Origin: Dehalococcoidia bacterium
Lineage (GTDB): Bacteria; Chloroflexota; Dehalococcoidia; Lucifugimonadales; SHYF01
DNA length: 5,749 nucleotides
Reading direction: 5' to 3'
Assembly: GCA_009692985.1 (NCBI GenBank)
Contig: SHYF01000113.1
Span: 1 to 5,749, forward strand
Every line of letters begins with the position of its first letter. Positions within the stretch are counted from its first letter, which is position 1. Below, one piece after another: positions 1 to 4,936 of this stretch. The translations under genes and the position numbers were made by a program. The notes under the pieces were generated by a model, which saw only the letters and a program-made list of their open reading frames with translations, made no database searches and had not been told where the DNA came from.

Positions 1-657
1 ACGGGTCATGGGGCCGATCTGGTCCAGGGAGGAGGCGAAGGCCACCAGCCCGTAGCGGCTGACCAGGCCGTAGGTGGGCTTCAGCCCCACGATGCCGCAG
101 AGGGCTGCTGGCTGCCGGATGCTGCCGCCGGTGTCGGATCCCAAGGAGGCCATGGCCTCGCCTGCCGCCACCGATGCCGCCGGGCCGCCGCTGCTGCCAC
201 CTGGCACGCGCGCCAGGTCCCACGGGTTATGCGTGGGGAAGAAGGCCGAGTTCTCGGTGGATGAGCCCATGGCGAACTCGTCCATGTTACCCTTGCCCAG
301 GAAGACGGCCCCCTGCTGCCGCAAGCGTTGCACCACAGTAGCGTCGTAGGGCGGCATGAAGTTCTGGAGCATCCGAGATGAGCAGGTGGTGGCGATGCCC
401 CGGGTGCACATGTTGTCCTTGATCTGCATGGGTATGCCAGTCAGAGGCGATGCCTGCCCCGCGGCGATGCGGGCATCCGCTTCTGCGGCCTGCGCCAGCG
501 CTTGCTCGGCTGTGACCGTGACGTATGCCTTTACTTTTGGCTCCACAGCCTGGATGCGGCCCAAGTACGCCTGGGTCAGCTCAACGGATGACACCTGCCG
601 GCGGTCCAGGAGTTCGCGGGCTTCGTGGATGGTGAGGGATGTGAGGGGGGTGGACAT
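1..657 (-). CDS. gatA: Asp/Glu-tRNA amidotransferase subunit A, N-terminal 219 codons (cut by window start)
   Basis: GatA is the amidase subunit of the cytoplasmic GatCAB complex. It releases ammonia from glutamine so that GatB can convert Glu-tRNA(Gln) or Asp-tRNA(Asn) to the amidated form. The amidase-signature triad is visible: Lys80 in MQIKDNM, the cis-Ser at Ser155 in PGGSSGG, and the nucleophile Ser179 in [11 protein letters not shown]. The 75- and 24-residue spacings match the family. Flanking conserved blocks ([39 protein letters not shown]) also match. The frame is open to base 1, so the C-terminal half, about 260 residues in typical GatA, lies outside. The ATG at 657 fits the usual N-terminus ([10 protein letters not shown]). 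Its ribosome binding site is weak, so coupling to the TfoX-like gene ending 27 bases upstream is likely. One oddity is Pro159 after GGSSGG, where Ser is usual. Confidence 0.97.
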   Translation of the reverse strand, partial: MSTPLTSLTIHEARELLDRRQVSSVELTQAYLGRIQAVEPKVKAYVTVTAEQALAQAAEADARIAAGQASPLTGIPMQIKDNMCTRGIATTCSSRMLQNFMPPYDATVVQRLRQQGAVFLGKGNMDEFAMGSSTENSAFFPTHNPWDLARVPGGSSGGPAASVAAGEAMASLGSDTGGSIRQPAALCGIVGLKPTYGLVSRYGLVAFASSLDQIGPMTR

Positions 658-684
658 GGGGTTAGGTCAGTCTCCGGTCATGGG

Positions 685-1038
685 CTACGCTTTCCGCTTC
701 TTGGTTGCTTTCTTGGCCGGCAGAGTCTGGGCGTAGGTAACGGCCATGTCTACCCACTTGCGCAGGTCAGCGTCGGCCTCGCAGCCGCCGGGGGCGACGT
801 AGAGGAATCCGACCATTGGGCGGCCGGTGAAGTCCATGGGCCGTACGTAAGGTCTGGCTAGCGCCCACTCAAACTCTTCTACGCTCACCCGCAGCATCAG
901 GTCGTCCTTCTGCACACCAACAGCCATCTTGCCATCAACCATGAAGGTCAGCCCACCGAACATCTTCTTCTCGGTCACGGACTCTCGGTGGGCTAAAGCT
1001 GTTCTTATTCTCTTTGCGAGTTCTTCGTTGTAGGCCAT
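685..1038 (-). CDS. TfoX N-terminal-domain family protein, 117 aa
   Basis: This is a small, probably cytoplasmic protein made of a single TfoX_N-type domain. The domain runs from about residue 5 to 105, with the recognisable block EKKMFGGLTFMVDGKMAVGV (23-42) followed by LMLRV (48-52), RPMDFTGRPM (66-75), GFLYV (77-81) and an amphipathic helix DLRKWVDMAVTYA. The tail KKATKKRKA is strongly basic. TfoX (Sxy) is a competence regulator in gammaproteobacteria, where the N-domain is joined to a C-domain. Stand-alone N-domain proteins like this one are common in other phyla and have no settled function, so I do not assign a competence role. The gene lies between gatC (24 bases upstream) and gatA (27 bases downstream) on the same strand, consistent with cotranscription. 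The ATG has no good ribosome binding site, which again suggests translational coupling. The family call is from recognition of motifs and is fairly secure. Confidence 0.88.
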   Translation of the reverse strand: MAYNEELAKRIRTALAHRESVTEKKMFGGLTFMVDGKMAVGVQKDDLMLRVSVEEFEWALARPYVRPMDFTGRPMVGFLYVAPGGCEADADLRKWVDMAVTYAQTLPAKKATKKRKA

Positions 1039-1062
1039 TGATATGCTCTGGCGGGGGTTTTG

Positions 1063-1350
1063 TTACTCCAACACGGCCCTTACCCGCAGGTAGTCATCTT
1101 CACGGCGTGGCGCGTTGGCCATGGTGTCCTCTTTGGTCAAAGAGGGCCGTGGCTCGTCCTCACGCATGACGCTCTCCAAGGGCACCGACTGAGCCGTGGG
1201 TGGTATGCCTTCCGTGTCCACCTGCTGGAGCACCTGGAACTGCTCTAGTATGTTCTCCATCTGGGAACGGTACTGCTCCAGCTCCTGGGGCGTCAGGCCC
1301 ACGCGGGCCAGGAGTGCTATGTGGTGTGCTTCTTCTGATGTAAGGCTCAT
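1063..1350 (-). CDS. gatC: Asp/Glu-tRNA amidotransferase subunit C, 95 aa
   Basis: GatC is the small subunit that wraps around the GatA-GatB interface and stabilises the amidotransferase. The whole protein aligns by eye with the family: N-terminal helix with HIALLARVGLTPQELEQY (10-27), a second helix ILEQFQVLQQVDTEGIPPTA (34-53), the extended segment PLESVMREDEPRPSL and the C-terminal block ANAPRREDDYLRVRAVLE. The length of 95 residues is normal. The ATG at 1350 follows an AAAGGG stretch at a workable distance. It is the first gene of the apparent gatC-tfoX-like-gatA operon. gatB is not in view. Confidence 0.96.
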   Translation of the reverse strand: MSLTSEEAHHIALLARVGLTPQELEQYRSQMENILEQFQVLQQVDTEGIPPTAQSVPLESVMREDEPRPSLTKEDTMANAPRREDDYLRVRAVLE

Positions 1351-1384
1351 GGGAAACCCTTTCGACCCTCCCCCCGCCCCAGTT

Positions 1385-1409
1385 CCTTCGGCCTACTCAG
1401 GACAGGCTC
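1385..1409 (-). repeat. Dispersed 25-bp repeat, copy 1
   Basis: The segment starts CCTTCGG and ends CAGGACAGGCTC. It matches the reverse complement of 3545-3569 at 22 of 25 bases, with three adjacent differences in the middle. It lies in the spacer upstream of gatC. Motifs of the form CCTGAGC...CGAAGG recur between genes in several GC-rich environmental lineages. Its role is unknown. Confidence 0.6.
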
Positions 1410-1410
1410 C

Positions 1411-1423
1411 GGGGCTCCGCCCC
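1411..1423. repeat. Small GC hairpin in the gatC leader
   Basis: GGGGC-TCC-GCCCC forms a perfect 5-bp stem with a 3-base loop, directly next to the dispersed repeat at 1385-1409. No T-run follows on either strand, so it is not a convincing terminator. It would lie in the 5' leader of the gat transcript if the promoter at 1472-1500 is used. Confidence 0.4.
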
Positions 1424-1471
1424 CTCTGGACTCTCCCGTAAGAGATTACCAAACGAGTTCAAGGTAAGGCC

Positions 1472-1500
1472 AGTCTAGCAGAGGGGTAGTGTAGGGGCAA
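1472..1500 (-). promoter_or_regulatory. Possible sigma-70-type promoter for the gat operon
   Basis: Read on the minus strand there is TTGCCC, a 17-base spacer, then TAGACT preceded by TGC (extended -10 form). Each hexamer matches 4 of 6 consensus bases. It points toward gatC and would give a leader of about 115 bases that contains the dispersed repeat and the small GC hairpin. This is a weak-to-moderate match found by eye. Confidence 0.33.
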
Positions 1501-1535
1501 TACAGAAGGGCACCTGCTCTGCAGTCACTCAAAAC

Positions 1536-2066
1536 TTATGCCTCTTCCGGCTCTACCTCCAGCGCGGCGCTGACGTAGCATAGAAGGGCGTAGTAGCCAA
1601 TGGTCACCACCAGGTCAATTACGCCCTGGCGGCCCAGCAGGTGCTCCACGGCGCTATGGGTAGCATCGCTGACACGTCTATTGCCCAGCAGCTCCTGCGT
1701 GTACTGGACAAACACCCCTTCCTTGGGCAGCAGCCGTCTGGGTGGAGCGCCGTCCTCTATGAGTTTGATTGCCTCCTCCCGTACCCCTGCCTCTTTGGCC
1801 AAACGCACATGCTGGCCCCACACATATCCGCAGTCCAGATGGTGGGCCGTGGCCAGAGTAGCTATTTCGCGCACTTCAGCAGGCAGGGCCGGGCTGTCGT
1901 AGCGCAGGTATTCACCAATGGCTGCAACCTTGCCGGTCAGCTCCGGGCTGTGGAGCAGAACCGCGAATGGCCTGGGAAGCCGGCCTCTCTGGCTAGTCAT
2001 CTGGTCGTAGATGGCGCGCTTTTCGGGCGGCAGGTCTTCCTTGGACAGGTATGGAACTCTAACCAT
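1536..2066 (-). CDS. Carboxymuconolactone decarboxylase (CMD)-family protein, 176 aa
   Basis: This is an all-helical CMD/AhpD-like protein, probably cytoplasmic. Recognisable features are the N-terminal LSKEDLPPEKRAIYDQM, then RPFAVLLHSPEL (32-43), the core REIATLATAHHLDCGYVWGQH (66-86) and the helix HVRLAKEAGVREEAIKLI, then a C-terminal helical stretch VIDLVVTIGYYALLCYVSAALE. In AhpD and thiol-active CMD proteins the core carries CxxC. Here only Cys79 is present, in HxxDCxYxWxxH form with His76, Trp83 and His86. It is therefore unlikely to be a CxxC peroxidase reductase and fits the large subgroup annotated only as CMD-like, with substrate unknown. Start choice is supported by AAGGAG seven bases before the ATG. 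It is on the same strand as the gat genes but separated by 185 bases, so it is probably a separate unit. Confidence 0.88.
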   Translation of the reverse strand: MVRVPYLSKEDLPPEKRAIYDQMTSQRGRLPRPFAVLLHSPELTGKVAAIGEYLRYDSPALPAEVREIATLATAHHLDCGYVWGQHVRLAKEAGVREEAIKLIEDGAPPRRLLPKEGVFVQYTQELLGNRRVSDATHSAVEHLLGRQGVIDLVVTIGYYALLCYVSAALEVEPEEA

Positions 2067-2073
2067 AGTTTGG

Positions 2074-2079
2074 CTCCTT
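2074..2079 (-). promoter_or_regulatory. Ribosome binding site of the CMD-family gene
   Basis: AAGGAG on the minus strand with a 7-base spacer to the ATG at 2066 fixes the start. It overlaps a TATAAG hexamer (2077-2082) that would be a -10 element paired with TTGCAT (2099-2104) at 16 bases. Both cannot serve the same transcript. Confidence 0.7.
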
Positions 2080-2133
2080 ATATGGGGCTGGTGTAGGGAT
2101 GCAACTCATTAAGTCATCACGAAAATCATCTCA

Positions 2134-2155
2134 ACCCCCGCCTTCAGGCGGCGGT
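2134..2155 (-). terminator. Hairpin downstream of the flippase-like gene, possible terminator
   Basis: A GC-rich stem (five perfect pairs CCGCC/GGCGG around a 4-base loop, then one mismatch and three further pairs) begins 28 bases past the stop of the membrane-protein gene. On the minus strand it is followed by GGTTGAGATGATTTTC, which lacks an immediate T-run, so intrinsic termination is only possible. It could instead belong to the leader of the CMD gene. Confidence 0.3.
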
Positions 2156-2182
2156 GCTGAAGGGGATTATGGGATAGGCTCA

Positions 2183-3331
2183 TCAAGGGGCCGCTTCCCC
2201 TGGCCTGGTCGGTTGCTGACCTGAGAGAATCACACCCTTGGACCGGCGTGCTACCACTCGCTGATGATATACGAATGCCGCTCCACCCAGCAGCACGACG
2301 CTCAGGTAGCTGATTGACCTATCTAGCAGGGCAACGGAAACAGCTTCCTCTCGCGGCAGAACCCACATCAACAACCCCACTATCCCCGCTTCCACAATGC
2401 CCAGGCCGCCCGGGCTCAGGGGCACCGCGCTCAGCAAAGCATTAGCCAGTGTAACGAACACCACCAGGGCAACTCCCACTTCCAGCCCTGTGGCGCGAAC
2501 AACGAAATACAGACGCCCCACTTCGGCAAGCCAGCCCAGAAGCCCCATCAACATGACAGGGGGAAGGGAGCGAAAGCTGCGCATGGTGCCTTCGTAAAAA
2601 CCGCGGTAGCTCCTCTGAATCCGTTGCGGAAGCAAACGAGTCACGCTTCGGTGGAATAGCTGCATTGCCAGAAGAAATAGGCCCGAGGCCAGGGCTAGGC
2701 CCAGCCCCACGGCCAGGAAGACCCCGGGGGGGCGCATCTCCGGGTCCAAGTACAGCAGCAGGAAGCCAGCCAGCAGCAGCAGGAACACCAGCAGCACGTC
2801 CATGACTCGTTCGGCGACAACAGTGCCCATGGAGCGGGCCACAGATGCGCCGCTCACCTTACAGTAGGCGTAAGCCCGGTATGCGTCGCCCAGGCGAAAC
2901 CAGGTGATGGAGCTGGCGAACCAACCCATCAGTATAAGGCGGGAAGAGACGACCAGGGACGGCAACGATTCACTCCCCGTTGCGTCCGTATTCCGCAGCA
3001 ACATGCGCCAGCGAGCGCCTCGGAACAGGAAGGTGGTGTAGTGGACCAGGAAAGCCAGGCCGTACAGCCACGGATTGGTGTGTCGTACTGTTTGCCACGT
3101 AGCGCCCATGTCCACGGAAAAGCGAGTCGCCAGGAATGCCAGAACCGCCACGGCTACGCCAAAGGAAACCAGGGTTGGCGCGGATAAGAACCTTCGCCGT
3201 AGAGAGAAGCCCGAAGTTTCTGGTGGACGGCTGCCTATAGCTAGTCTCCTTGATTGATTGCTGTAGGTGATTATACCGTTGTTATGAAGTTTGTCACGCC
3301 CGATGGGGTAAGATTGGCGCCGTCGAGGCAA
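2183..3331 (-). CDS. Lysylphosphatidylglycerol synthase TM-region / flippase-like membrane protein
   Basis: A polytopic inner-membrane protein of the PF03706/UPF0104 type, the membrane domain also found in MprF, YbhN and archaeal AglD. Family marks are RGARWRMLLR (104-113), RLGDAYRAY (146-154), VVAERVMDVL (171-180), PLSPGGLGIVEAG (304-316) and LLDRSISYL (335-343). Hydrophobic segments lie near residues 52-69, 86-105, 125-144, 178-197, 203-224, 257-280, 285-303, 308-325 and 334-356. There is no C-terminal aminoacyltransferase domain, so it is not a full MprF. A role in lipid or polyprenol-linked substrate handling is only inferred. The maximal frame starts at TTG 3331 with no ribosome binding site. 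A TATAAT promoter (3270-3297) and AAGGAG (3246-3251) inside it point to AUA at 3238 (codon 32), giving 351 residues. Residues 1-31 do not resemble a family N-terminus. Confidence 0.9.
   Translation of the reverse strand: MPRRRQSYPIGRDKLHNNGIITYSNQSRRLAIGSRPPETSGFSLRRRFLSAPTLVSFGVAVAVLAFLATRFSVDMGATWQTVRHTNPWLYGLAFLVHYTTFLFRGARWRMLLRNTDATGSESLPSLVVSSRLILMGWFASSITWFRLGDAYRAYAYCKVSGASVARSMGTVVAERVMDVLLVFLLLLAGFLLLYLDPEMRPPGVFLAVGLGLALASGLFLLAMQLFHRSVTRLLPQRIQRSYRGFYEGTMRSFRSLPPVMLMGLLGWLAEVGRLYFVVRATGLEVGVALVVFVTLANALLSAVPLSPGGLGIVEAGIVGLLMWVLPREEAVSVALLDRSISYLSVVLLGGAAFVYHQRVVARRSKGVILSGQQPTRPGEAAP
3246..3251 (-). promoter_or_regulatory. Ribosome binding site pointing to an AUA start at 3238
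   Basis: AAGGAG on the minus strand is followed after exactly seven bases by ATA, in frame with the flippase-like protein. No ATG, GTG or TTG lies at a usable distance. The site lies about 12-17 bases after the start expected from the promoter at 3270-3297. An excellent site placed by chance inside a coding region, in frame and behind a promoter, would be unlikely. Confidence 0.6.
3270..3297 (-). promoter_or_regulatory. Strong sigma-70-type promoter of the flippase-like gene
   Basis: On the minus strand: GTGACA (5 of 6 to TTGACA), a 16-base spacer, and a perfect TATAAT. Transcription would begin near 3263, downstream of the TTG at 3331. If this is the main promoter, the first 31 codons of the maximal frame are not transcribed. 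Confidence 0.65.
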
Positions 3332-3422
3332 GGTGCAAAGGGGAGTTTGGCTTAGTTATGGCGAAACGATATCAGTGTGGGGAACCATGAATGGGTGACG
3401 TATAGAGCGATCTGCCCTCCCA

Positions 3423-3435
3423 CTCCCTGGCTCGG
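3423..3435 (+). repeat. 13-bp direct repeat, left copy, flanking the MITE-like element
   Basis: CTCCCTGGCTCGG is identical to 3600-3612. It ends exactly where the left terminal inverted repeat begins, as a target-site duplication would. Confidence 0.6.
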
Positions 3436-3599
3436 CTCTGTCTCAAAAGTCAGGAAGGCGCAGGGAACCTCGGTTCCATCTGAGGGTCTGGGGGTATCCC
3501 CCAGATTCAAAACTCCCTCTCTCCGACGCGGAGAGGGGGATACAGAGCCTGTCCTGAGCCTGCCGAAGGAGGGTGAGGTCAAGGACTTTTGAGACAAGG
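3436..3599. mobile_element. 164-bp MITE-like non-autonomous element
   Basis: The ends are inverted repeats of 16 bases matching at 14 positions, with the core TGTCTCAAAAGTC (3439-3451) perfectly repeated in reverse at 3584-3596. Identical 13-bp direct repeats abut both ends. Inside are three hairpins: GGAACC-TC-GGTTCC (3464-3477), TCTGGGGG-TAT-CCCCCAGA (3487-3505), and an 11-bp stem with one G-T pair around GACGC (3514-3540). Next comes the dispersed repeat (3545-3569). No transposase is encoded, so it would have to be mobilised by an element elsewhere. A 13-bp duplication is long. IS4-type elements come nearest among those I know, but I do not assign a family. Confidence 0.6.
3545..3569 (+). 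repeat. Dispersed 25-bp repeat, copy 2, inside the MITE-like element
   Basis: GAGCCTGTCCTGAGCCTG followed by CCGAAGG. It is the reverse-orientation counterpart of 1385-1409 (22 of 25 bases). It also contains a short internal direct repeat, GAGCCTG-TCCT-GAGCCTG. Confidence 0.6.
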
Positions 3600-3612
3600 C
3601 TCCCTGGCTCGG
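3600..3612 (+). repeat. 13-bp direct repeat, right copy
   Basis: Second copy of CTCCCTGGCTCGG, starting at the base after the right terminal inverted repeat. Confidence 0.6.
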
Positions 3613-3614
3613 TA

Positions 3615-3629
3615 CCCCGCTATGCGGGG
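3615..3629. repeat. Perfect hairpin next to the element
   Basis: CCCCGC-TAT-GCGGGG has a 6-bp perfect stem and a TAT loop, the same loop as the strongest hairpin within the element. No T-run follows, so it is not called a terminator. Confidence 0.45.
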
Positions 3630-3640
3630 ACACTCGCCTG

Positions 3641-3666
3641 GGCCAAAGCGATGGCCAAAGCGATGG
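3641..3666 (+). repeat. 12-bp tandem repeat, 2.2 copies
   Basis: GGCCAAAGCGAT occurs twice in a row with no mismatch, followed by GG of a third unit. It is a recent short duplication in non-coding DNA. Confidence 0.75.
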
Positions 3667-3747
3667 AGTGAGGAGCGGCGCATCGGACCAGCGCGGCGGT
3701 ATGTGGCGGACTCTTAGGGCAGGTGCGATTGGAGGCGTTCCATGCCC

Positions 3748-3941
3748 CTACTTCAGCGGCACGTACACCACCATCACCACGGTGGCGGTCTGGCTGTGGG
3801 TTAGGCAGAACTCACCAGCGACTTCTTGGACCCTGAGGACAGGAAGCCATTGACGTTGCTGGCAACCTCGCCAGGACTGGCCCCAGTGAATATGGTTACC
3901 CGATACCGGTCTGCTGGTAGCGCCGCTCCTTCTAGTGCCAT
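3748..3941 (-). pseudogene. Small Cse60-like gene broken by a one-base frameshift
   Basis: AAAGGAGG (3949-3956) sits seven bases before the ATG at 3941, an ideal translation start. The frame reads RYRVTIFTGASPGEV then VNGFLSSGSKK and stops at TAA 3801-3803 after 46 codons. The -1 frame continues directly from the same point as VAGEFCLTHSQTATVVMVV-YVPLK and stops at TAG 3748-3750. Restoring one base near 3822-3826 gives one protein of about 64 residues. The pattern (short basic beta strand, VTIFTGxSPxEV, VNxFL, then a C-terminal MVVY strand) resembles small Cse60/PF10957-type proteins, whose function is unclear. That assignment is tentative. The break may be a real mutation or an assembly error. 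The site is not a classical slippery heptamer, so programmed frameshifting is unlikely. Confidence 0.6.
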
Positions 3942-3967
3942 GGCGTGGCCTCCTTTCTTGCCTGCTG

Positions 3968-4009
3968 GCTCACATAGTAGGTGACATGACCTCGTTGCGC
4001 TATGTGAGC
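3968..4009. repeat. 10-bp-arm inverted repeat upstream of the small minus-strand gene
   Basis: GCTCACATAG (3968-3977) and CTATGTGAGC (4000-4009) are perfect inverted arms separated by 22 bases, with a nested AGGT...ACCT inside. It lies 11 bases beyond the ribosome binding site of the broken gene and upstream of rsmG. It may be an operator or a leader hairpin for the minus-strand gene. No T-run adjoins it. Confidence 0.6.
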
Positions 4010-4050
4010 ATGGCAGACGCTGGCCCACCCCCCGCTCATGGTGAGCAAGC

Positions 4051-4072
4051 TTGCCCTGGGCGAAGTCGAAGG
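4051..4072 (+). repeat. Dispersed repeat relative, copy 3
   Basis: TTGCCCTGGGCGAAG then TCGAAGG resembles the CCTGAGC...CGAAGG pattern of copy 2 with one extra base in the middle. It is followed by an imperfect palindrome TCGAA-CCG-TTCGA. It is a looser match than copies 1 and 2. Confidence 0.4.
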
Positions 4073-4128
4073 ATCGAACCGTTCGAGCGTGACAAGACGA
4101 TGATCGCGTTTGCGCCGCTGGGACGAGG

Positions 4129-4137
4129 TGATATAAT
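4129..4137 (+). promoter_or_regulatory. Extended -10 promoter of rsmG
   Basis: TGATATAAT contains a perfect TATAAT (4132-4137) with the TGn extension. The -35 position is poor (TTGCGC at 4110-4115, 16-base spacer). Transcription would start near 4144, about 8 bases before the first possible GTG start and 17 before the second. Confidence 0.55.
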
Positions 4138-4151
4138 CGCCGCAAACGGGG

Positions 4152-4874
4152 GTGCAATTGGTGCAGTGGCTGGAAAGCGGCGCGCAAAAACTCGGGTTTG
4201 CCCTGACATCGCAGCAGTTGCAGCAGTTCCGTCGCTACCAGCAGGAGCTGCTGGCATGGAACCGCAAGTTCAATCTAACTGCCATCACCGAGCCTGCTGA
4301 CATAGAGCAGTTTCACTTCCTGGATTCTCTATCCGTGGCCCTGGCCTTGCCTGACTCGGTGCGCGCTACGGGCCGCCTCTGCGATGTGGGAAGTGGAGCC
4401 GGGTTTCCGGGAGTTCCATTGAAGCTCCTGTTTCCCGGCATAAGGCTGACGCTTATTGATTCCACTGCCAAACGGGCCAGGTTTCTTAGTGCTCTGGTCG
4501 CAGCCCTGGGCCTGGAGAACGTAGAGGTGCGCACGGGCCGTTGCGAAGACCTGGCTCAAGATGCCCAACTCAGAGAGTCTTTCGACGCGGTGGTGGCCAG
4601 GGCTGTGGCCCCGCTGAGGGTTCTTGCAGAATATGCATTGCCTTTCTGCCGCCTGGGAGGATGCGGTGTGTTCCAGAAGAAGGGGGGCATCCAAGCCGAG
4701 CTGGCCGAGGCTGCGCAAGCGTGGAAGGAGTTGGGGGGTGGCCATCCGGTGGTCAAGCCGATCCCCCAGGAGGTTTTGGGAGGAGACAGGGTTCTTGTGG
4801 TGGTGGAGAAGGTATCTGGCACAGCTGACAGATACCCTCGCCGTGCTGGAGTGCCAGCGAAACGTCCGCTATGA
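4152..4874 (+). CDS. rsmG: 16S rRNA (guanine527-N7)-methyltransferase RsmG/GidB, 240 aa
   Basis: RsmG transfers a methyl group from S-adenosylmethionine to N7 of G527 in the 530 loop of 16S rRNA. In several bacteria its loss gives low-level streptomycin resistance. The N-terminal helical part carries LLAWNRKFNLTAI (33-45) and FHFLDSL (54-60). The SAM-binding loop is LCDVGSGAGFPGVPLK (76-91), followed by the acidic strand end LTLIDSTAKRARFL. Then come VVARAVAPLRVLAEYALP (147-164) and VFQKKG (173-178). The tail RYPRRAGVPAKRPL is a family hallmark, so the gene is complete. Length is normal. The first start is GTG 4152. GTG 4161 is an alternative three codons later and has a GGGGG stretch (4148-4152) at a better distance, so I cannot decide between them. 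It is transcribed away from the minus-strand genes. Confidence 0.96.
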   Translation: MQLVQWLESGAQKLGFALTSQQLQQFRRYQQELLAWNRKFNLTAITEPADIEQFHFLDSLSVALALPDSVRATGRLCDVGSGAGFPGVPLKLLFPGIRLTLIDSTAKRARFLSALVAALGLENVEVRTGRCEDLAQDAQLRESFDAVVARAVAPLRVLAEYALPFCRLGGCGVFQKKGGIQAELAEAAQAWKELGGGHPVVKPIPQEVLGGDRVLVVVEKVSGTADRYPRRAGVPAKRPL

Positions 4875-4884
4875 GATACTATCA

Positions 4885-4893
4885 TGCTATTAT
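4885..4893 (+). promoter_or_regulatory. Possible extended -10 promoter of the oxidoreductase gene
   Basis: TGCTATTAT is TGn plus TATTAT (5 of 6 to TATAAT), 11 bases after the rsmG stop. No -35 hexamer is visible at 16-18 bases. The gene could also be cotranscribed with rsmG, since the gap is only 111 bases and shows no terminator. Confidence 0.3.
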
Positions 4894-4936
4894 CCCACCA
4901 GAACGCCTATGCTAAGCCATGTAATTAACATTGGGC

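Larger units (their letters stand above)
3332..3747. other. Gene-free repeat-rich spacer
   Basis: No reading frame here shows a recognisable protein or a ribosome binding site. Its content is the MITE-like element and flanking direct repeats (3423-3612), a hairpin (3615-3629) and a 12-bp tandem repeat (3641-3666). I see no structure in 3332-3422 or 3667-3747. Short frames crossing the element translate repeat sequence (for example SFGRLRTGS) and are not genes. Confidence 0.6.

Noticed and set aside
1..657. Pro159 replacing the usual Ser after GGSSGG in GatA as a sign of inactivity
   Set aside because: The Lys-Ser-Ser triad and all surrounding motifs are intact. The substituted position is not catalytic.
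1641..2096. 151-codon plus-strand frame opposite the CMD-family gene
   Set aside because: Shadow of a well-supported minus-strand gene, with no binding site or recognisable domain.
3352..3633. 93-codon minus-strand frame across the MITE-like element
   Set aside because: It is a translation of repeats and hairpins (SFGRLRTGS, SPSPRRREG) with no ribosome binding site.
3423..3666. CRISPR array
   Set aside because: The repeats here are inverted or contiguous tandem units. There is no regular repeat-spacer pattern and no cas gene.
3815..3830. Programmed -1 frameshifting in the small gene
   Set aside because: The junction around AAGAAGTCG is not an X-XXY-YYZ slippery site and no adjacent pseudoknot is obvious. 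Mutation or sequence error is simpler.
3801..4187. 128-codon minus-strand frame spanning the small gene and the spacer above it
   Set aside because: Only the part from ATG 3941 has a ribosome binding site and protein-like sequence. The upstream part translates the inverted repeat, the dispersed repeat (FDFAQGK) and rsmG promoter DNA.
4329..4745. 138-codon minus-strand frame inside rsmG
   Set aside because: Antisense shadow of a clearly conserved gene.
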